From positions 868,001 to 932,000 of the forward strand of contig NZ_AP019632.1 in NCBI RefSeq assembly GCF_007035645.1: a stretch of DNA of 64,000 nucleotides. The letters are read 5' to 3'. Numbering within the stretch: position 1 is the first letter of the stretch; every line of letters starts with the position of its first letter. The notes under the pieces were generated by a model. The model did not search any database. It was not told the origin of the DNA and worked only from the letters and a program-made list of their open reading frames with translations. The translations under genes were made by a program, and so were the position numbers. This document shows, piece after piece, positions 1 to 9,482 of this stretch. This stretch comes from Enterobacter asburiae. Its GTDB lineage: Bacteria; Pseudomonadota; Gammaproteobacteria; Enterobacterales; Enterobacteriaceae.

Positions 1-911
1 CCAAAAATATGTTTTAGCTCGCGGCGCATTCTGACCAGCGTTTCGTAGCTGACCTGCGCATATTTATCCCCGACGGGGGCTTTCTCCAGCGCCTGCGCCA
101 TTGCCTGATCGATATCCGCAAAGCGAACGCTGTTCTCTTCTCCCGCAGAAATGTGTACCACTTCTCCCGGACGAGCGTTGCTGTTGAGCAGCATTAACAT
201 CGCGTCGGCGCAATAATCCACCGGAACAACGTCAATCCGGTCTTCCATTGAGCACATAAACTTCTGCAGCATCAGGCCCATGCTAAAGACCCAGAAAATG
301 CTGCTCGACGGCGTGCAGCCGTGACGGGTATGGCCGACAACGATGGACGGACGGGCGATGAGCAGCGGGAGGTTAGGGCACTCCTGGCGCATCAGCTGTT
401 CGATGGTTGACTTCGAAAACGTGTATTCCACCAGGTGTTCAGCATTCTCTCTGAATTCAGCGCTTTCGGCGACCAGTGAATCCTGCTCCGGCGTACATGA
501 CATTGCGGTGCCGACGTGGAGGAAACGCTGCAGGCCCGTGACCTGCTCCATACGGCGCGCCAGCGCGAGCGTACCTTCAACGTTGACCTTCCAGATCAGC
601 GGGTTATTACCAAATGAGGCCACGGCCGCACAGTTAACCACGTGCGTGACCCGATCCAGACGGGGATCGTTCAGGAAGGCATCCGGCTGGCTGAGGTCGC
701 CAATCAGAATATTATCCACCTTCAAGGAGGCCAGTTTGTCCTCGGGAACGTTGAACTTGCGCATGTTCTCCAGCACGCGCTCCAGCCCGCTCTGCGGATC
801 GCTGGCGCGCGCAAGCAAAAGGAGTTTTGCGGGTTGATCGCTGGTCAGGATTTTTTCAAGAACTGCACCGCCCAGAAATCCGGTCACGCCTGTAATCAAT
901 AACATCTTCAT
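1..911 (-). CDS. NAD(P)-dependent SDR oxidoreductase, thioester-reductase-like (3' end cut by window edge)
   Basis: Reading leftward from 911, 303 residues stay open to the window edge, so the C-terminus is missing. The N-terminus has a Rossmann dinucleotide motif TGVTGFLG (residues 7-14). An NCAAVASF segment follows near residue 93, then HVGTAMS near 132, then a Tyr-x-x-x-Lys catalytic pair (YTFSK, Tyr163/Lys167). This order fits extended short-chain dehydrogenases, and the spacing resembles the NAD_binding_4 group of acyl-CoA and thioester reductases. I chose the ATG at 911 because a GAGACGG stretch lies just upstream; the second Met (905) has no well-placed ribosome site. The substrate is unknown. 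No operon partner is visible: the next gene, at 1270, is read in the same direction but is 358 bases upstream. Confidence 0.8.
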   Translation of the reverse strand, partial: MKMLLITGVTGFLGGAVLEKILTSDQPAKLLLLARASDPQSGLERVLENMRKFNVPEDKLASLKVDNILIGDLSQPDAFLNDPRLDRVTHVVNCAAVASFGNNPLIWKVNVEGTLALARRMEQVTGLQRFLHVGTAMSCTPEQDSLVAESAEFRENAEHLVEYTFSKSTIEQLMRQECPNLPLLIARPSIVVGHTRHGCTPSSSIFWVFSMGLMLQKFMCSMEDRIDVVPVDYCADAMLMLLNSNARPGEVVHISAGEENSVRFADIDQAMAQALEKAPVGDKYAQVSYETLVRMRRELKHIF

Positions 912-1074
912 TAATACCGTCTCATTATGATTGATGAGGCGGATTGTAGGCGTGCAAAAGTAAACGGCATTTAAATAATAAAACGCCGAAATCAATGGCG
1001 TCTTAAGCTTATTTTAAGGAAAGGAAATCAGGTGGATATATTGGACAGTATCGCAAGGGTAAAAATTCACTCTA

Positions 1075-1092
1075 TTAAAATTTAAATTTTAA
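1075..1092. repeat. Perfect 18-bp AT-only palindrome
   Basis: TTAAAATTTAAATTTTAA is its own reverse complement. It lies about 165 bp upstream of the SDR start. It could be a protein-binding site or simply a product of local AT richness; nothing else in the sequence decides this. Confidence 0.5.
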
Positions 1093-1178
1093 CTCATTGA
1101 ATTTAATTGTTTTTATGGGGTCTGCGCCGAATGGTGAACGTAATTCAAAATGTAATAAGTATAATAATTTGTTACACC

Positions 1179-1201
1179 AAACATTTATCGAATAAATGTT
1201 T
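1179..1201. repeat. Perfect inverted repeat, 10-bp arms around CGA
   Basis: The left arm AAACATTTAT and right arm ATAAATGTTT are exact reverse complements separated by CGA. It lies in the spacer between the RpiR-type regulator gene and the SDR gene. The size suits an operator for a dimeric regulator or an AT-rich hairpin. It matches no binding site I know. Confidence 0.55.
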
Positions 1202-1236
1202 TAAATACCCATTAACTCAAATCAGACAACATAAGT

Positions 1237-1261
1237 CGCAGGCCGATTTATTTAGCCTGCG
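1237..1261 (-). terminator. Hairpin downstream of the RpiR-type regulator gene
   Basis: CGCAGGC and GCCTGCG pair over an 11-base loop, starting 9 bases past the end of the leftward regulator gene. There is no U-tract directly after the stem on the minus strand, so this is a weak or factor-assisted terminator candidate. Confidence 0.4.
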
Positions 1262-1269
1262 AATGATTT

Positions 1270-2094
1270 TCAGAGCAAAAGGGGAAGCGTGGCGCTGGCT
1301 GTTTGCTGGCTAACGTCGCCGTAATGACCATCCAGCGCAATCATGGACGTGGTCAACAGCTCGACCAGCAGCATCACTCCAACCTTAGCATTGAGCGCGC
1401 CTGCACTTAGAGGGCCTTCTGGTTTGGCGGCAACCAGCTGCATGTCGCTCAGAGAGGCCAGCGGGCTGCGGGGCGTATTGCTGAGCGCCAGAACCTTAAC
1501 GCCGCGCTTGCGGGCAAGCTTCACCACGTGGAGTAAATCCCGCGTTGAACCCGAACTGGAGATGGCCACAACCAGCGTATCTTTCGAAAGCGTTGTCGCA
1601 TTCATGGCCGCGCGGTGCATATCGCTAAACAGCTGTGCGGGTTTTCCCAGCCGCAGCAGCTTGTAATGCAGATACTCCCCGAGGATCGCGCTGGCCGCGA
1701 CGCCATAAATCTGCACGGATTGCGCCTGATGCAGCGCCAGCGCCGCTTTTTCAAGCAACGTGCGGTCGAGGAGTCTGGCGGTATCCTGCAAAGCCTGCAC
1801 CGACTCATCCACGACGTTATCAATCTCATCCCCCGCCTGACGCGCGGGCTGGCCCTGCTGAATATCCAGCGCAAGCGCCATTTTAAATTCGTTATAGCCC
1901 TTGCAGCCCAGCGTCCGGCAAAGGCGCGTGACGCTGGCTTCGCTGGTGTGGCTCTCGCGCGCCAGTTCAGTGATCGTCAGGTAGAGCACCCGGGCAGGAT
2001 CGCTGAGGACAAACTCACCGAGTTTTTGTTGCGTTGGGCTGTACCCGGAAGCCTCCTGGCGGAGCTTCAGCAGCAGATTTTCATGGTCCGACAT
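1270..2094 (-). CDS. MurR/RpiR-family transcriptional regulator
   Basis: This 274-residue protein has the RpiR layout. An N-terminal helix-turn-helix (about residues 15-75, with TITELARESHTSEASVTRLC) is followed by a sugar-isomerase (SIS) domain (about 120-260), which includes VVAISSSGSTRDLL, a phosphosugar-binding loop. Family members bind a phosphosugar and repress or activate the linked catabolic genes. The gene is divergent from the EIICB-nanE operon with a 165-base shared upstream region, so it very likely controls that operon. RpiR-type NanR proteins of Vibrio and Staphylococcus respond to ManNAc-6-P, which would fit the NanE neighbour; that ligand is inference here. Confidence 0.9.
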   Translation of the reverse strand: MSDHENLLLKLRQEASGYSPTQQKLGEFVLSDPARVLYLTITELARESHTSEASVTRLCRTLGCKGYNEFKMALALDIQQGQPARQAGDEIDNVVDESVQALQDTARLLDRTLLEKAALALHQAQSVQIYGVAASAILGEYLHYKLLRLGKPAQLFSDMHRAAMNATTLSKDTLVVAISSSGSTRDLLHVVKLARKRGVKVLALSNTPRSPLASLSDMQLVAAKPEGPLSAGALNAKVGVMLLVELLTTSMIALDGHYGDVSQQTASATLPLLL

Positions 2095-2259
2095 GCCACG
2101 TCCTTAATGTGTTTCGCTGCGACTAGTGTGGCGGAAAGGAGGGGAAAGATGCCAGTCATTTTGAAAAAGTATGATCGGCTTCCTGGTTTTTGATGATAAT
2201 TTTCACTGGGTAATATTTATATGGTAAAAATTTTCATCGTTTAACGGGGAGATGAAAAA
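2095..2259. promoter_or_regulatory. Divergent promoter region of the RpiR regulator / EIICB-nanE operon, with direct repeats
   Basis: The octamer AATTTTCA occurs at 2198-2205 and again at 2229-2236, exactly 31 bp apart (three helical turns), inside an AT-rich stretch just before the PTS gene. This is a plausible operator for the divergent RpiR-type regulator. A GGGGAG ribosome site at 2246-2251 serves the ATG at 2260. Confidence 0.45.
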
Positions 2260-3819
2260 ATGATGCAAATGTTCAGTGGTGCTTCTTCGGGGGGATGGTT
2301 TGAAAAAGCGCAGCGCTTTGGTAAATCCTTTATGTTGCCTATCGCCGTGCTGCCCGCGGCGGGCCTGCTGCTGGGGATAGGCGGCGCGTTATCGAATCCC
2401 AATACGCTGGCGGCTTATCCGTTTTTAGATGTGGGCTGGCTGCAGGCCATTTTCACTATCATGAGCAGCGCCGGTTCAATCGTGTTTGCGAACCTTTCGG
2501 TGCTGTTTGCGGTTGGGGTAGCCGTCGGGTTGGCAAAAAGCGATAAGGGCACGGCTGGGCTGGCGGCGCTACTCGCGTTTCTGGTAATGAATGCCACCAT
2601 CAACGCGCTGCTGATCCTCACCGGCAAACTGGCGCACGAGAACCCGGGCGCAGTTGGGCAGGGCATGACGCTGGGGATCCAGACGCTGGAAACCGGCGTG
2701 TTTGGCGGCGTGGTGATTGGTCTGGTGACCTGCACGCTCCATCATCGGTTTAATAAAATTGCGCTTCCGCAGTTCCTCGGGTTCTTTGGCGGGTCGCGCT
2801 TTGTTCCCATCATCAGCTCGCTGGCGGCGATACTCGTCGGCGCGCTCATGACGGTGGTCTGGCCGCATTTCCAGAAGCTGATTTTTGGTCTCGGCGGGCT
2901 GGTGGATGCCACCGGCTATCTGGGCACCCTGCTGTACGGCTTCATTTTACGCATGCTGGGCCCGTTTGGTTTGCACCACATCTTCTATCTGCCGTTCTGG
3001 ACCACCGCGCTCGGGGGCAGCGAGATTGTCAACGGTCACCTCGTTGAGGGCACACAGCGGATCTTCTTCGCCCAGCTGGCCGACCCGAACACGCAGCATT
3101 TCTATGAGGGCACGTCCCGCTTCATGTCCGGGCGCTTTATTACGATGATGTTTGGCCTGCTCGGCGCGTGTCTGGCGATGTACCACACGGCAAAACCGGA
3201 GAATAAAAAGCGCGTTGCCGGGCTGCTGCTCTCTGCGGCATTAACCTCGTTCCTGACCGGAATTACCGAGCCTATCGAGTTTTCCTTCCTGTTCATTGCG
3301 CCGGTGCTTTACGTCATTCATGCGCTGTTTGACGGGTTGGCGTTCATGCTCGCGCACATGCTGCATATCACCATCGGGCAAACCTTCTCCGGCGGTTTTA
3401 TTGACTTCGTGCTGTTCGGCATTTTGCAGGGAGAGGCCAAAACCAACTGGATGTTCGTTCCGCTGGTCGGCGTGCCGTGGTTCTTCCTTTACTACTTCAC
3501 CTTCCGCTATCTGATTAACCGCTTTGATTTTGCCACGCCGGGTCGGGAAAAGGAGGCGATGGCCAATGAGGTGACCTTCTCGCAGAGCGAGCGCGCCGTT
3601 GCGGTGATCGCGGGATTAGGCGGAAAAGAGAATCTGGAAGAGGTGGACTGCTGCGCCACGCGGCTTCGCGTCACGGTGAAGGACGGCAGCAAAGTGAATG
3701 ATGCGGCGCTGAAAGCCACCGGCGCGCGCGGCGTTATCGTGCGCGGTAACGGGGTTCAGGTCATTTATGGCCCGCACGTCACGATTATCAAAGACGAAGT
3801 GGAAGAGATCTTATCGTAA
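2260..3819 (+). CDS. PTS sugar transporter subunit EIICB (glucose/GlcNAc superfamily)
   Basis: This 519-residue protein is a phosphotransferase permease with the domains in C-B order. The hydrophobic EIIC part (about 1-410) starts with [16 protein letters not shown] and carries the conserved GITEPIEF signature. The EIIB part (about 430-519) carries the phosphorylation motif CATRLR with Cys465. There is no EIIA domain, so phosphate would have to come from a separate EIIA, most likely EIIA-Glc (Crr), as for MalX or MurP. The stop overlaps the nanE start by one base (TAATG), so the two are translationally coupled. With the epimerase as partner, the substrate is probably N-acetylmannosamine or a related amino sugar; this is inference. 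NagE has the same C-B order but also carries EIIA. Confidence 0.88.
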   Translation: MMQMFSGASSGGWFEKAQRFGKSFMLPIAVLPAAGLLLGIGGALSNPNTLAAYPFLDVGWLQAIFTIMSSAGSIVFANLSVLFAVGVAVGLAKSDKGTAGLAALLAFLVMNATINALLILTGKLAHENPGAVGQGMTLGIQTLETGVFGGVVIGLVTCTLHHRFNKIALPQFLGFFGGSRFVPIISSLAAILVGALMTVVWPHFQKLIFGLGGLVDATGYLGTLLYGFILRMLGPFGLHHIFYLPFWTTALGGSEIVNGHLVEGTQRIFFAQLADPNTQHFYEGTSRFMSGRFITMMFGLLGACLAMYHTAKPENKKRVAGLLLSAALTSFLTGITEPIEFSFLFIAPVLYVIHALFDGLAFMLAHMLHITIGQTFSGGFIDFVLFGILQGEAKTNWMFVPLVGVPWFFLYYFTFRYLINRFDFATPGREKEAMANEVTFSQSERAVAVIAGLGGKENLEEVDCCATRLRVTVKDGSKVNDAALKATGARGVIVRGNGVQVIYGPHVTIIKDEVEEILS

Positions 3820-4526
3820 TGAAAACTGTACTGGATAACCTGAAGGGAAAACTGGTCGTCTCCTGTCAGGCGCTGGAAAATGAACCGCTGCATAGCCCGT
3901 TTATTATGTCGCGCATGGCGCTGGCGGCGGCACAGGGCGGAGCCGCTGCCATTCGTGCCAACAGCGTGGTGGATATCGAGGCCATTAAGCAGCAGGTCTC
4001 TTTGCCTGTTATCGGCATCATCAAACGGGATTACCCGGAAAGCGAGGTGTTTATCACCGCCACGATGAAAGAGGTGGATGAGCTGATGACCGTCTCTCCG
4101 GAAATCATTGCGCTTGATGCGACGGCGCGGGAGCGCCCCGGTGGAGAATCCCTGGAAACGCTGGTCACGCGCATCCGCTCGCGCTACCCCTCAGTACTGC
4201 TGATGGCCGATATTTCCACCGTGGGCGAAGCAGTGACGGCGCAGGCGCTTGGCTTTGACTGCGTCGGCACCACGCTTTACGGCTATACGGCGGAAACGGC
4301 GGGCCATTCGCTTCCGGAGAACGACTGCGCGTTCCTGAAGGCCGCGCTGGCTGCCGTGACGGTTCCCGTGGTTGCCGAAGGCAACGTGGATACGCCTGAA
4401 CGCGCGGCCAGATGCCTGGCGCTGGGCGCGCATACGGTCGTCGTCGGCGGCGCCATCACCCGTCCACAGCAAATTACCGAGCGTTTTATGGCGGCGATTG
4501 GCGCGCAAAGCACCGATGGAGCATGA
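3819..4526 (+). CDS. nanE: Putative N-acetylmannosamine-6-phosphate 2-epimerase
   Basis: This 235-residue protein has the (beta/alpha)8 layout of NanE. It carries the early [11 protein letters not shown] segment, [14 protein letters not shown] strand residues (here [12 protein letters not shown]), LMADIST in mid-protein, and [13 protein letters not shown] plus [10 protein letters not shown] at the C-terminal phosphate-binding end. NanE converts ManNAc-6-P to GlcNAc-6-P in the cytoplasm, which NagA and NagB then channel into glycolysis. Here it follows a PTS permease instead of the usual nanATEK genes, and no ManNAc kinase is present. None would be needed if the PTS delivers ManNAc-6-P directly. 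The start overlaps the permease stop. Confidence 0.92.
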   Translation: MKTVLDNLKGKLVVSCQALENEPLHSPFIMSRMALAAAQGGAAAIRANSVVDIEAIKQQVSLPVIGIIKRDYPESEVFITATMKEVDELMTVSPEIIALDATARERPGGESLETLVTRIRSRYPSVLLMADISTVGEAVTAQALGFDCVGTTLYGYTAETAGHSLPENDCAFLKAALAAVTVPVVAEGNVDTPERAARCLALGAHTVVVGGAITRPQQITERFMAAIGAQSTDGA

Positions 4527-4580
4527 CCATCCGGCGGGGATCTGCGATACTTATCGTTTATCCCCTTTACTGAGATGACT

Positions 4581-5252
4581 ATGCAGTACCCGATTAACGA
4601 GATGTTCCAGACCCTGCAAGGCGAGGGTTACTTTACCGGCGTTCCCGCTATTTTCATTCGTTTACAGGGATGCCCGGTTGGCTGTGCCTGGTGTGATACC
4701 AAACATACGTGGGATAAGCTCGCAGATCGGGAAGTGTCGCTGTTTAGCATTCTGGCGAAAACCAAAGAGAGCGATAAGTGGGGCGCGGGCAGTTCAGAAG
4801 ATCTGCTGGCCATTATTGGTCGTCAGGGCTGGACGGCGCGCCACGTGGTGATCACCGGCGGTGAACCCTGTATCCACGATCTGACGCCGCTGACCGAACT
4901 GCTCGAAAAGAACGGCTACAGCTGCCAGATTGAAACCAGCGGCACCCATGAAGTGCGCTGTTCACACACCACCTGGGTGACGGTATCGCCAAAAGTGAAT
5001 ATGCGCGGCGGGTATGACGTGCTGTCTCAGGCGCTGGAACGCGCGGATGAGATTAAGCACCCGGTTGGGCGCGTGCGTGATATCGAAGCGCTGGATGAAC
5101 TGCTGGCAACGCTGACGGATGAAAAGCAGCGCGTCATTGCGCTACAGCCGATCAGCCAGAAAGACGACGCGACGCGCCTGTGCATTGAAACCTGTATTGC
5201 GCGCAACTGGCGCCTGTCGATGCAGACGCACAAGTACCTGAATATTGCCTAA
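4581..5252 (+). CDS. queE: 7-carboxy-7-deazaguanine synthase QueE
   Basis: QueE is a radical-SAM enzyme that contracts 6-carboxytetrahydropterin to 7-carboxy-7-deazaguanine on the queuosine and preQ0 route. The 223-residue product has the CxxxCxxC cluster motif (Cys31, Cys35, Cys38 in CPVGCAWC), the GGEP motif (VITGGEPC) and the C-terminal LQPIS and MQTHKYLNIA segments typical of the enterobacterial enzyme. I chose the ATG at 4581, which gives the family N-terminus MQYPINEMF and the usual length; an in-frame ATG two codons earlier (4575) is possible. The gene converges on queD, with which it shares a terminator and a pathway: QueD makes its substrate. Confidence 0.96.
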   Translation: MQYPINEMFQTLQGEGYFTGVPAIFIRLQGCPVGCAWCDTKHTWDKLADREVSLFSILAKTKESDKWGAGSSEDLLAIIGRQGWTARHVVITGGEPCIHDLTPLTELLEKNGYSCQIETSGTHEVRCSHTTWVTVSPKVNMRGGYDVLSQALERADEIKHPVGRVRDIEALDELLATLTDEKQRVIALQPISQKDDATRLCIETCIARNWRLSMQTHKYLNIA

Positions 5253-5282
5253 AAAAAAGCCCGGTTTAGCCGGGCTTTTTTT
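5251..5282. terminator. Bidirectional rho-independent terminator between queE and queD
   Basis: AGCCCGG and CCGGGCT form a stem over a short loop, flanked by an A-tract on the left and a T-tract on the right. It can end both the rightward queE and the leftward queD transcript. It starts inside the queE stop codon, and its right end overlaps the queD stop. Confidence 0.9.
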
Positions 5283-5643
5283 ACTCCCCGCGATAGATAC
5301 AGCCGGCGGTACAGGTCTCTTTGATCATCACCGCGCTCAGCAGCGGCACCAGCGGCTTCATCTGATCCCAAATCCATTTCGCCAGCACTTCGCTGGTCGG
5401 GTTTTCAAGGCCCGGGATATCATTCAGGTAGTAATGATCCAGACGATCGTAGGTCGGCTTAAACGCCGCCTTCAGTTCGGCAAAATCCATGATCCAACCG
5501 GTATGCGGATCAACTTCACCGGTGATCTCAAGACGCACCATGAACGAATGCCCGTGCAGACGGCCGCATTTATGCCCTTCAGGGACATGCGGAAGGTGGT
5601 GGGCGGCTTCGAAGGTGAAATCTTTAAACAGTGTGGTGGACAT
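5281..5643 (-). CDS. queD: 6-carboxytetrahydropterin synthase QueD
   Basis: QueD converts 7,8-dihydroneopterin triphosphate to 6-carboxy-5,6,7,8-tetrahydropterin, the second step of queuosine synthesis. The 120-residue protein has the PTPS fold signatures. The zinc ligands are a His in AAHH (15 or 16) plus His30 and His32 in LHGHSF. Cys26 in [10 protein letters not shown] is the likely catalytic thiol. The LDHYYLND segment and the C-terminal [13 protein letters not shown] match the enterobacterial family. It is the usual length and converges with queE. Confidence 0.96.
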   Translation of the reverse strand: MSTTLFKDFTFEAAHHLPHVPEGHKCGRLHGHSFMVRLEITGEVDPHTGWIMDFAELKAAFKPTYDRLDHYYLNDIPGLENPTSEVLAKWIWDQMKPLVPLLSAVMIKETCTAGCIYRGE

Positions 5644-5949
5644 GATCGCTCTCAGTAATGCGGAAAAAACCGCCGCATAGTACCGGAAAGCACAATTTTT
5701 AGCATTAACTAAAACGGCTCTGAAGCCTGGCGTCTCGTTAACAGGCGTTTTTTGATGCTTTTATCGATAATTTTCAGAGGGTTAATTAATCGGTTTTATC
5801 GCTAAGTATGACAACTAAAACAGGTTAGTCCATTTGGTTATTTATTATTTCCATCCCTTCTTTAATTGTTATTATCCTCGCCGTTAACCTTATCTTCAGT
5901 TTGGATTTATTCGCTTAAAGTCCGCTTGGCTACTGGAACATAACGACGC
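5644..5949. promoter_or_regulatory. queD-cysJ intergenic region, promoter region of cysJIH
   Basis: I see no gene in these 306 bases. The region separates the divergent queD and cysJ genes and must hold both promoters. In enterobacteria CysB with acetylserine activates cysJIH from sites just upstream of the promoter. The AT-rich stretch at about 5760-5900 is where such sites would be, but the CysB consensus is too loose for me to place them. Confidence 0.55.
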
Positions 5950-7755
5950 ATGACAACACAGGCCCCACCTTCAAATTTGCTTCCCCTGAACCCGGAGCAA
6001 CTGGCGCGCCTTCAGGCTGCCACCTCTGATTTTTCTCCCACTCAGCTTGCCTGGGTCTCCGGTTATTTCTGGGGAATGCTCAATCAGCAGCCTGGCGCTA
6101 TGGCGGGTGCACCGGTAACGGCCGTTGAAATTCCGGCCATTACCCTGATTTCCGCCTCGCAGACGGGCAATGCGCGCCGCGTGGCCGAAGCGCTGCGTGA
6201 CGACCTGCTGGCCGCCAAACTGAACGTGAACCTGGTCAACGCCGGGGATTATAAATTTAAGCAAATCGCGTCAGAAAAACTGCTGGTGGTGGTCGCCTCT
6301 ACGCAGGGTGAAGGTGAACCTGCTGAAGAAGCGGTGGCCCTGCATAAGTTCCTGTTCTCGAAAAAAGCGCCGAAGCTGGATGCCACGGCGTTTGCCGTAT
6401 TTGGCCTTGGCGATACCTCGTATGAATTCTTCTGCCAGTCCGGTAAAGACTTCGACAGCAGGCTGGCGGAGCTGGGCGCGGAGCGCCTGCTGGACCGCGT
6501 TGACGCGGATGTTGAATACCAGACCGCCGCCGCCGAATGGCGTGCGCGCATCGTTGAGGTGCTGAAAGCGCGCGTGCCGAAAGAGACGTCGGGGCAGGCC
6601 GCGTTCACCGCGACGGGTGCCGTCAACGACATCCACACCAGCCCGTACACCAAAGAGGCGCCGCTGACGGCGAGCCTGTCGGTGAACCAGAAAATCACCG
6701 GCCGCGATTCGGAAAAAGACGTGCGCCATATCGAGATCGATCTCGGCGACTCTGGCCTGCGCTATCAGCCGGGCGACGCGCTGGGTATCTGGTATCAGAA
6801 CGATCCGGCTCTGGTGAAAGAGCTGGTTGAGCTGCTGTGGCTGAAGGGTGACGAGCCCGTCACCGTTGACGGCAAAACCCAGCCGCTTGCAGAGGCGCTG
6901 CAGTGGCATTTCGAACTGACGGTGAATACCCCGAATATCGTCGAAAATTATGCCACCTTAACGCGCAGCGAATCCCTGCTGCCGCTGGTGGGCGACAAAG
7001 CGAAGCTGCAGCATTACGCCGCGACGACGCCAATTGTCGATATGGTGCGTTTCTCTCCGGCTCAGCTGGATGCCGATGCGCTGATCGGCCTGCTGCGACC
7101 GCTGACGCCGCGCCTGTACTCCATCGCCTCTTCGCAGGCCGAAGTGGAGAGTGAAGTGCATATTACCGTCGGCGTGGTGCGCTACGACATCGAAGGCCGC
7201 GCCCGTGCGGGTGGGGCATCAAGCTTCCTGGCGGATCGCGTGGAAGAAGAGGGCGAAGTGCGCGTCTTTATCGAGCACAACGACAACTTCCGCCTGCCGG
7301 CGAACCCGGAAACGCCGGTCATCATGATTGGCCCAGGCACCGGCATTGCGCCGTTCCGCGCCTTCATGCAGCAGCGCGCGGCAGATGAAGCGCCGGGTAA
7401 AAACTGGCTGTTCTTCGGCAACCCGCACTTTACCGAGGATTTCCTCTACCAGGTTGAGTGGCAGCGCTATGTGAAAGAAGGCGTACTGACCCGCATCGAT
7501 CTGGCCTGGTCCCGCGACCAGAAAGAAAAAGTATACGTACAAGATAAACTGCGCGAACAGGGCGCAGAGCTGTGGCGCTGGATCAATGACGGTGCCCACA
7601 TTTATGTCTGCGGCGACGCCAATCGCATGGCGAAAGACGTTGAGCAGGCACTGCTGGAAGTGATTGCCGAATTCGGCGGTATGGATGCCGAAACGGCGGA
7701 TGAATTTTTAAGTGAGCTGCGCGTTGAGCGCCGTTATCAGCGAGATGTCTACTAA
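5950..7755 (+). CDS. cysJ: Assimilatory sulfite reductase (NADPH) flavoprotein alpha subunit
   Basis: CysJ passes electrons from NADPH through FAD and FMN to the CysI hemoprotein, which reduces sulfite to sulfide. The 601-residue protein has an N-terminal flavodoxin domain (about 63-205, with [15 protein letters not shown] and [12 protein letters not shown]), then an FAD/NADPH ferredoxin-reductase module. That module carries RLYSIASS for [15 protein letters not shown] for NADPH, and ends in the family's RYQRDVY. The length is close to the usual 599. The stop overlaps the cysI start by one base (TAATG), so the two are translationally coupled. It is first in cysJIH. Confidence 0.98.
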   Translation: MTTQAPPSNLLPLNPEQLARLQAATSDFSPTQLAWVSGYFWGMLNQQPGAMAGAPVTAVEIPAITLISASQTGNARRVAEALRDDLLAAKLNVNLVNAGDYKFKQIASEKLLVVVASTQGEGEPAEEAVALHKFLFSKKAPKLDATAFAVFGLGDTSYEFFCQSGKDFDSRLAELGAERLLDRVDADVEYQTAAAEWRARIVEVLKARVPKETSGQAAFTATGAVNDIHTSPYTKEAPLTASLSVNQKITGRDSEKDVRHIEIDLGDSGLRYQPGDALGIWYQNDPALVKELVELLWLKGDEPVTVDGKTQPLAEALQWHFELTVNTPNIVENYATLTRSESLLPLVGDKAKLQHYAATTPIVDMVRFSPAQLDADALIGLLRPLTPRLYSIASSQAEVESEVHITVGVVRYDIEGRARAGGASSFLADRVEEEGEVRVFIEHNDNFRLPANPETPVIMIGPGTGIAPFRAFMQQRAADEAPGKNWLFFGNPHFTEDFLYQVEWQRYVKEGVLTRIDLAWSRDQKEKVYVQDKLREQGAELWRWINDGAHIYVCGDANRMAKDVEQALLEVIAEFGGMDAETADEFLSELRVERRYQRDVY

Positions 7756-9467
7756 TGAGCGAAAAACATCCAGGGCCACTGGTGGTCGAAGGTAAACTGA
7801 CAGACGCCGAGCGCATGAAGCTGGAAAGCAACTATCTGCGCGGCACCATTGCTGAAGATCTGAATGACGGTCTCACCGGCGGCTTCAAAGGCGACAACTT
7901 CCTGCTGATCCGCTTCCACGGCATGTATCAGCAGGACGATCGCGACATCCGCGCCGAGCGTGCCGAACAGAAGCTGGAGCCGCGTCATGCGATGCTGCTG
8001 CGCTGCCGTCTGCCGGGCGGGGTGATCACCACCAAACAGTGGCAGGCCATCGACAAGTTTGCCGGTGAAAACACGATTTATGGCAGCATCCGCCTGACCA
8101 ACCGTCAGACATTCCAGTTCCACGGCATTCTGAAGAAGAACGTCAAGCCGGTGCATCAGATGCTGCACTCGGTCGGGCTGGACGCGCTGGCGACCGCCAA
8201 CGACATGAACCGTAACGTGCTCTGCACGTCGAACCCGTATGAGTCCGAGCTGCACGCCGAAGCCTATGAGTGGGCGAAGAAGATCTCTGAGCACCTGCTG
8301 CCGCGCACCCGCGCCTATGCGGAGATTTGGCTCGATCAGGAAAAAGTCGCGACCACGGACGAAGAACCGATCCTTGGCCAGACCTATCTGCCGCGTAAGT
8401 TTAAAACCACGGTCGTGATCCCACCGCAGAACGATATCGATCTGCACGCCAACGACATGAACTTCGTGGCGATTGCCGAAAACGGCAAGCTGATTGGCTT
8501 TAACCTGCTGGTGGGCGGCGGCCTGTCCATTGAGCACGGTAATAAGAAAACCTACGCCCGCACCGCGAGCGAGTTCGGCTTCCTGCCGCTGGAGCACACG
8601 CTGGCCGTGGCGGAAGCGGTAGTGACCACGCAGCGCGACTGGGGCAACCGTACCGACCGTAAAAACGCGAAAACCAAATACACCCTGGAGCGCGTGGGCG
8701 TTGAGACGTTCAAAGAGGAAGTGGAGCGTCGTGCGGGCATCAAATTTGAGCCGATCCGCCCTTACGAATTCACCGGTCGCGGCGATCGCATTGGCTGGGT
8801 GAAAGGTATCGATAATAAATGGCACCTGACGCTGTTTATCGAAAACGGCCGTATTCTGGACTATCCGGGCCGTCCGCTGAAAACCGGTCTGCTGGAAATT
8901 GCTAAGATCCATAAAGGCGAATTCCGCATTACCGCTAACCAGAATCTCATTATTGCCGGCGTGCCGGAAAGCCAGAAGGCGAAGATCGAGAAGCTGGCGC
9001 GCGATCACGGGTTAATGGATGCGGTTAAGCCGCAGCGTGAAAACTCCATGGCCTGCGTGTCGTTCCCGACCTGTCCGCTGGCGATGGCCGAAGCGGAACG
9101 TTTCCTGCCGTCATTCACTGACAAAGTGGAGGCGATTCTGGAAAAACACGGTATTCCGGACGAGCATATTGTTATGCGCGTCACCGGCTGCCCGAACGGC
9201 TGCGGCCGCGCGATGCTGGCCGAGCTGGGTCTGGTGGGGAAAGCGCCGGGTCGTTACAACTTGCACCTGGGCGGTAACCGTATCGGCACGCGCATTCCGC
9301 GTATGTTCCGCGAGAACATTACCGAGCCGGAAATCCTTGATTCCATCGACGAGCTTGTCGGGCGCTGGGCGAAAGAGCGCGAAGCGGGTGAAGGCTTCGG
9401 CGACTTTACTGTGCGTGCGGGCATCATTCGCCCGGTGCTCGATCCCGCAAGGGATTTCTGGGAGTAA
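7755..9467 (+). CDS. cysI: Assimilatory sulfite reductase (NADPH) hemoprotein beta subunit
   Basis: CysI is the siroheme and 4Fe-4S subunit that carries out the six-electron reduction of sulfite to sulfide. Its 570 residues match the family length. The cluster-siroheme cysteines are seen as C-x5-C in [10 protein letters not shown] (with the preceding ACVSF) and C-x3-C in [11 protein letters not shown]. The anion-binding arginines lie in segments such as [12 protein letters not shown]. It is coupled to cysJ by a one-base overlap and is followed by cysH after 15 bases, the standard operon. Confidence 0.98.
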   Translation: MSEKHPGPLVVEGKLTDAERMKLESNYLRGTIAEDLNDGLTGGFKGDNFLLIRFHGMYQQDDRDIRAERAEQKLEPRHAMLLRCRLPGGVITTKQWQAIDKFAGENTIYGSIRLTNRQTFQFHGILKKNVKPVHQMLHSVGLDALATANDMNRNVLCTSNPYESELHAEAYEWAKKISEHLLPRTRAYAEIWLDQEKVATTDEEPILGQTYLPRKFKTTVVIPPQNDIDLHANDMNFVAIAENGKLIGFNLLVGGGLSIEHGNKKTYARTASEFGFLPLEHTLAVAEAVVTTQRDWGNRTDRKNAKTKYTLERVGVETFKEEVERRAGIKFEPIRPYEFTGRGDRIGWVKGIDNKWHLTLFIENGRILDYPGRPLKTGLLEIAKIHKGEFRITANQNLIIAGVPESQKAKIEKLARDHGLMDAVKPQRENSMACVSFPTCPLAMAEAERFLPSFTDKVEAILEKHGIPDEHIVMRVTGCPNGCGRAMLAELGLVGKAPGRYNLHLGGNRIGTRIPRMFRENITEPEILDSIDELVGRWAKEREAGEGFGDFTVRAGIIRPVLDPARDFWE

Positions 9468-9482
9468 CCACGAGAGGTAATT

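Larger units (their letters stand above)
912..1269. other. AT-rich intergenic spacer with palindromes, no gene seen
   Basis: I see no credible gene in these 358 bases. Open frames here are short and lack coding character. The stretch is much richer in A and T than its surroundings. It contains a perfect 18-bp palindrome at 1075-1092, a perfect inverted repeat with 10-bp arms at 1179-1201, and a GC-armed hairpin at 1237-1261 just past the regulator gene. It also holds the promoter of the leftward SDR gene, probably close to 911. High AT content next to accessory genes suggests a silenced or acquired segment, which is inference only. Confidence 0.6.

Noticed and set aside
1107..1313. Small 68-codon plus-strand frame in the left spacer
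   Set aside because: It crosses the 3' end of the RpiR-type gene on the other strand, has no ribosome site and low-complexity content.
7752..9008. 418-codon open frame on the minus strand opposite cysI
   Set aside because: It is antisense to the strongly conserved cysI and its composition shows only the shadow of the real reading frame.
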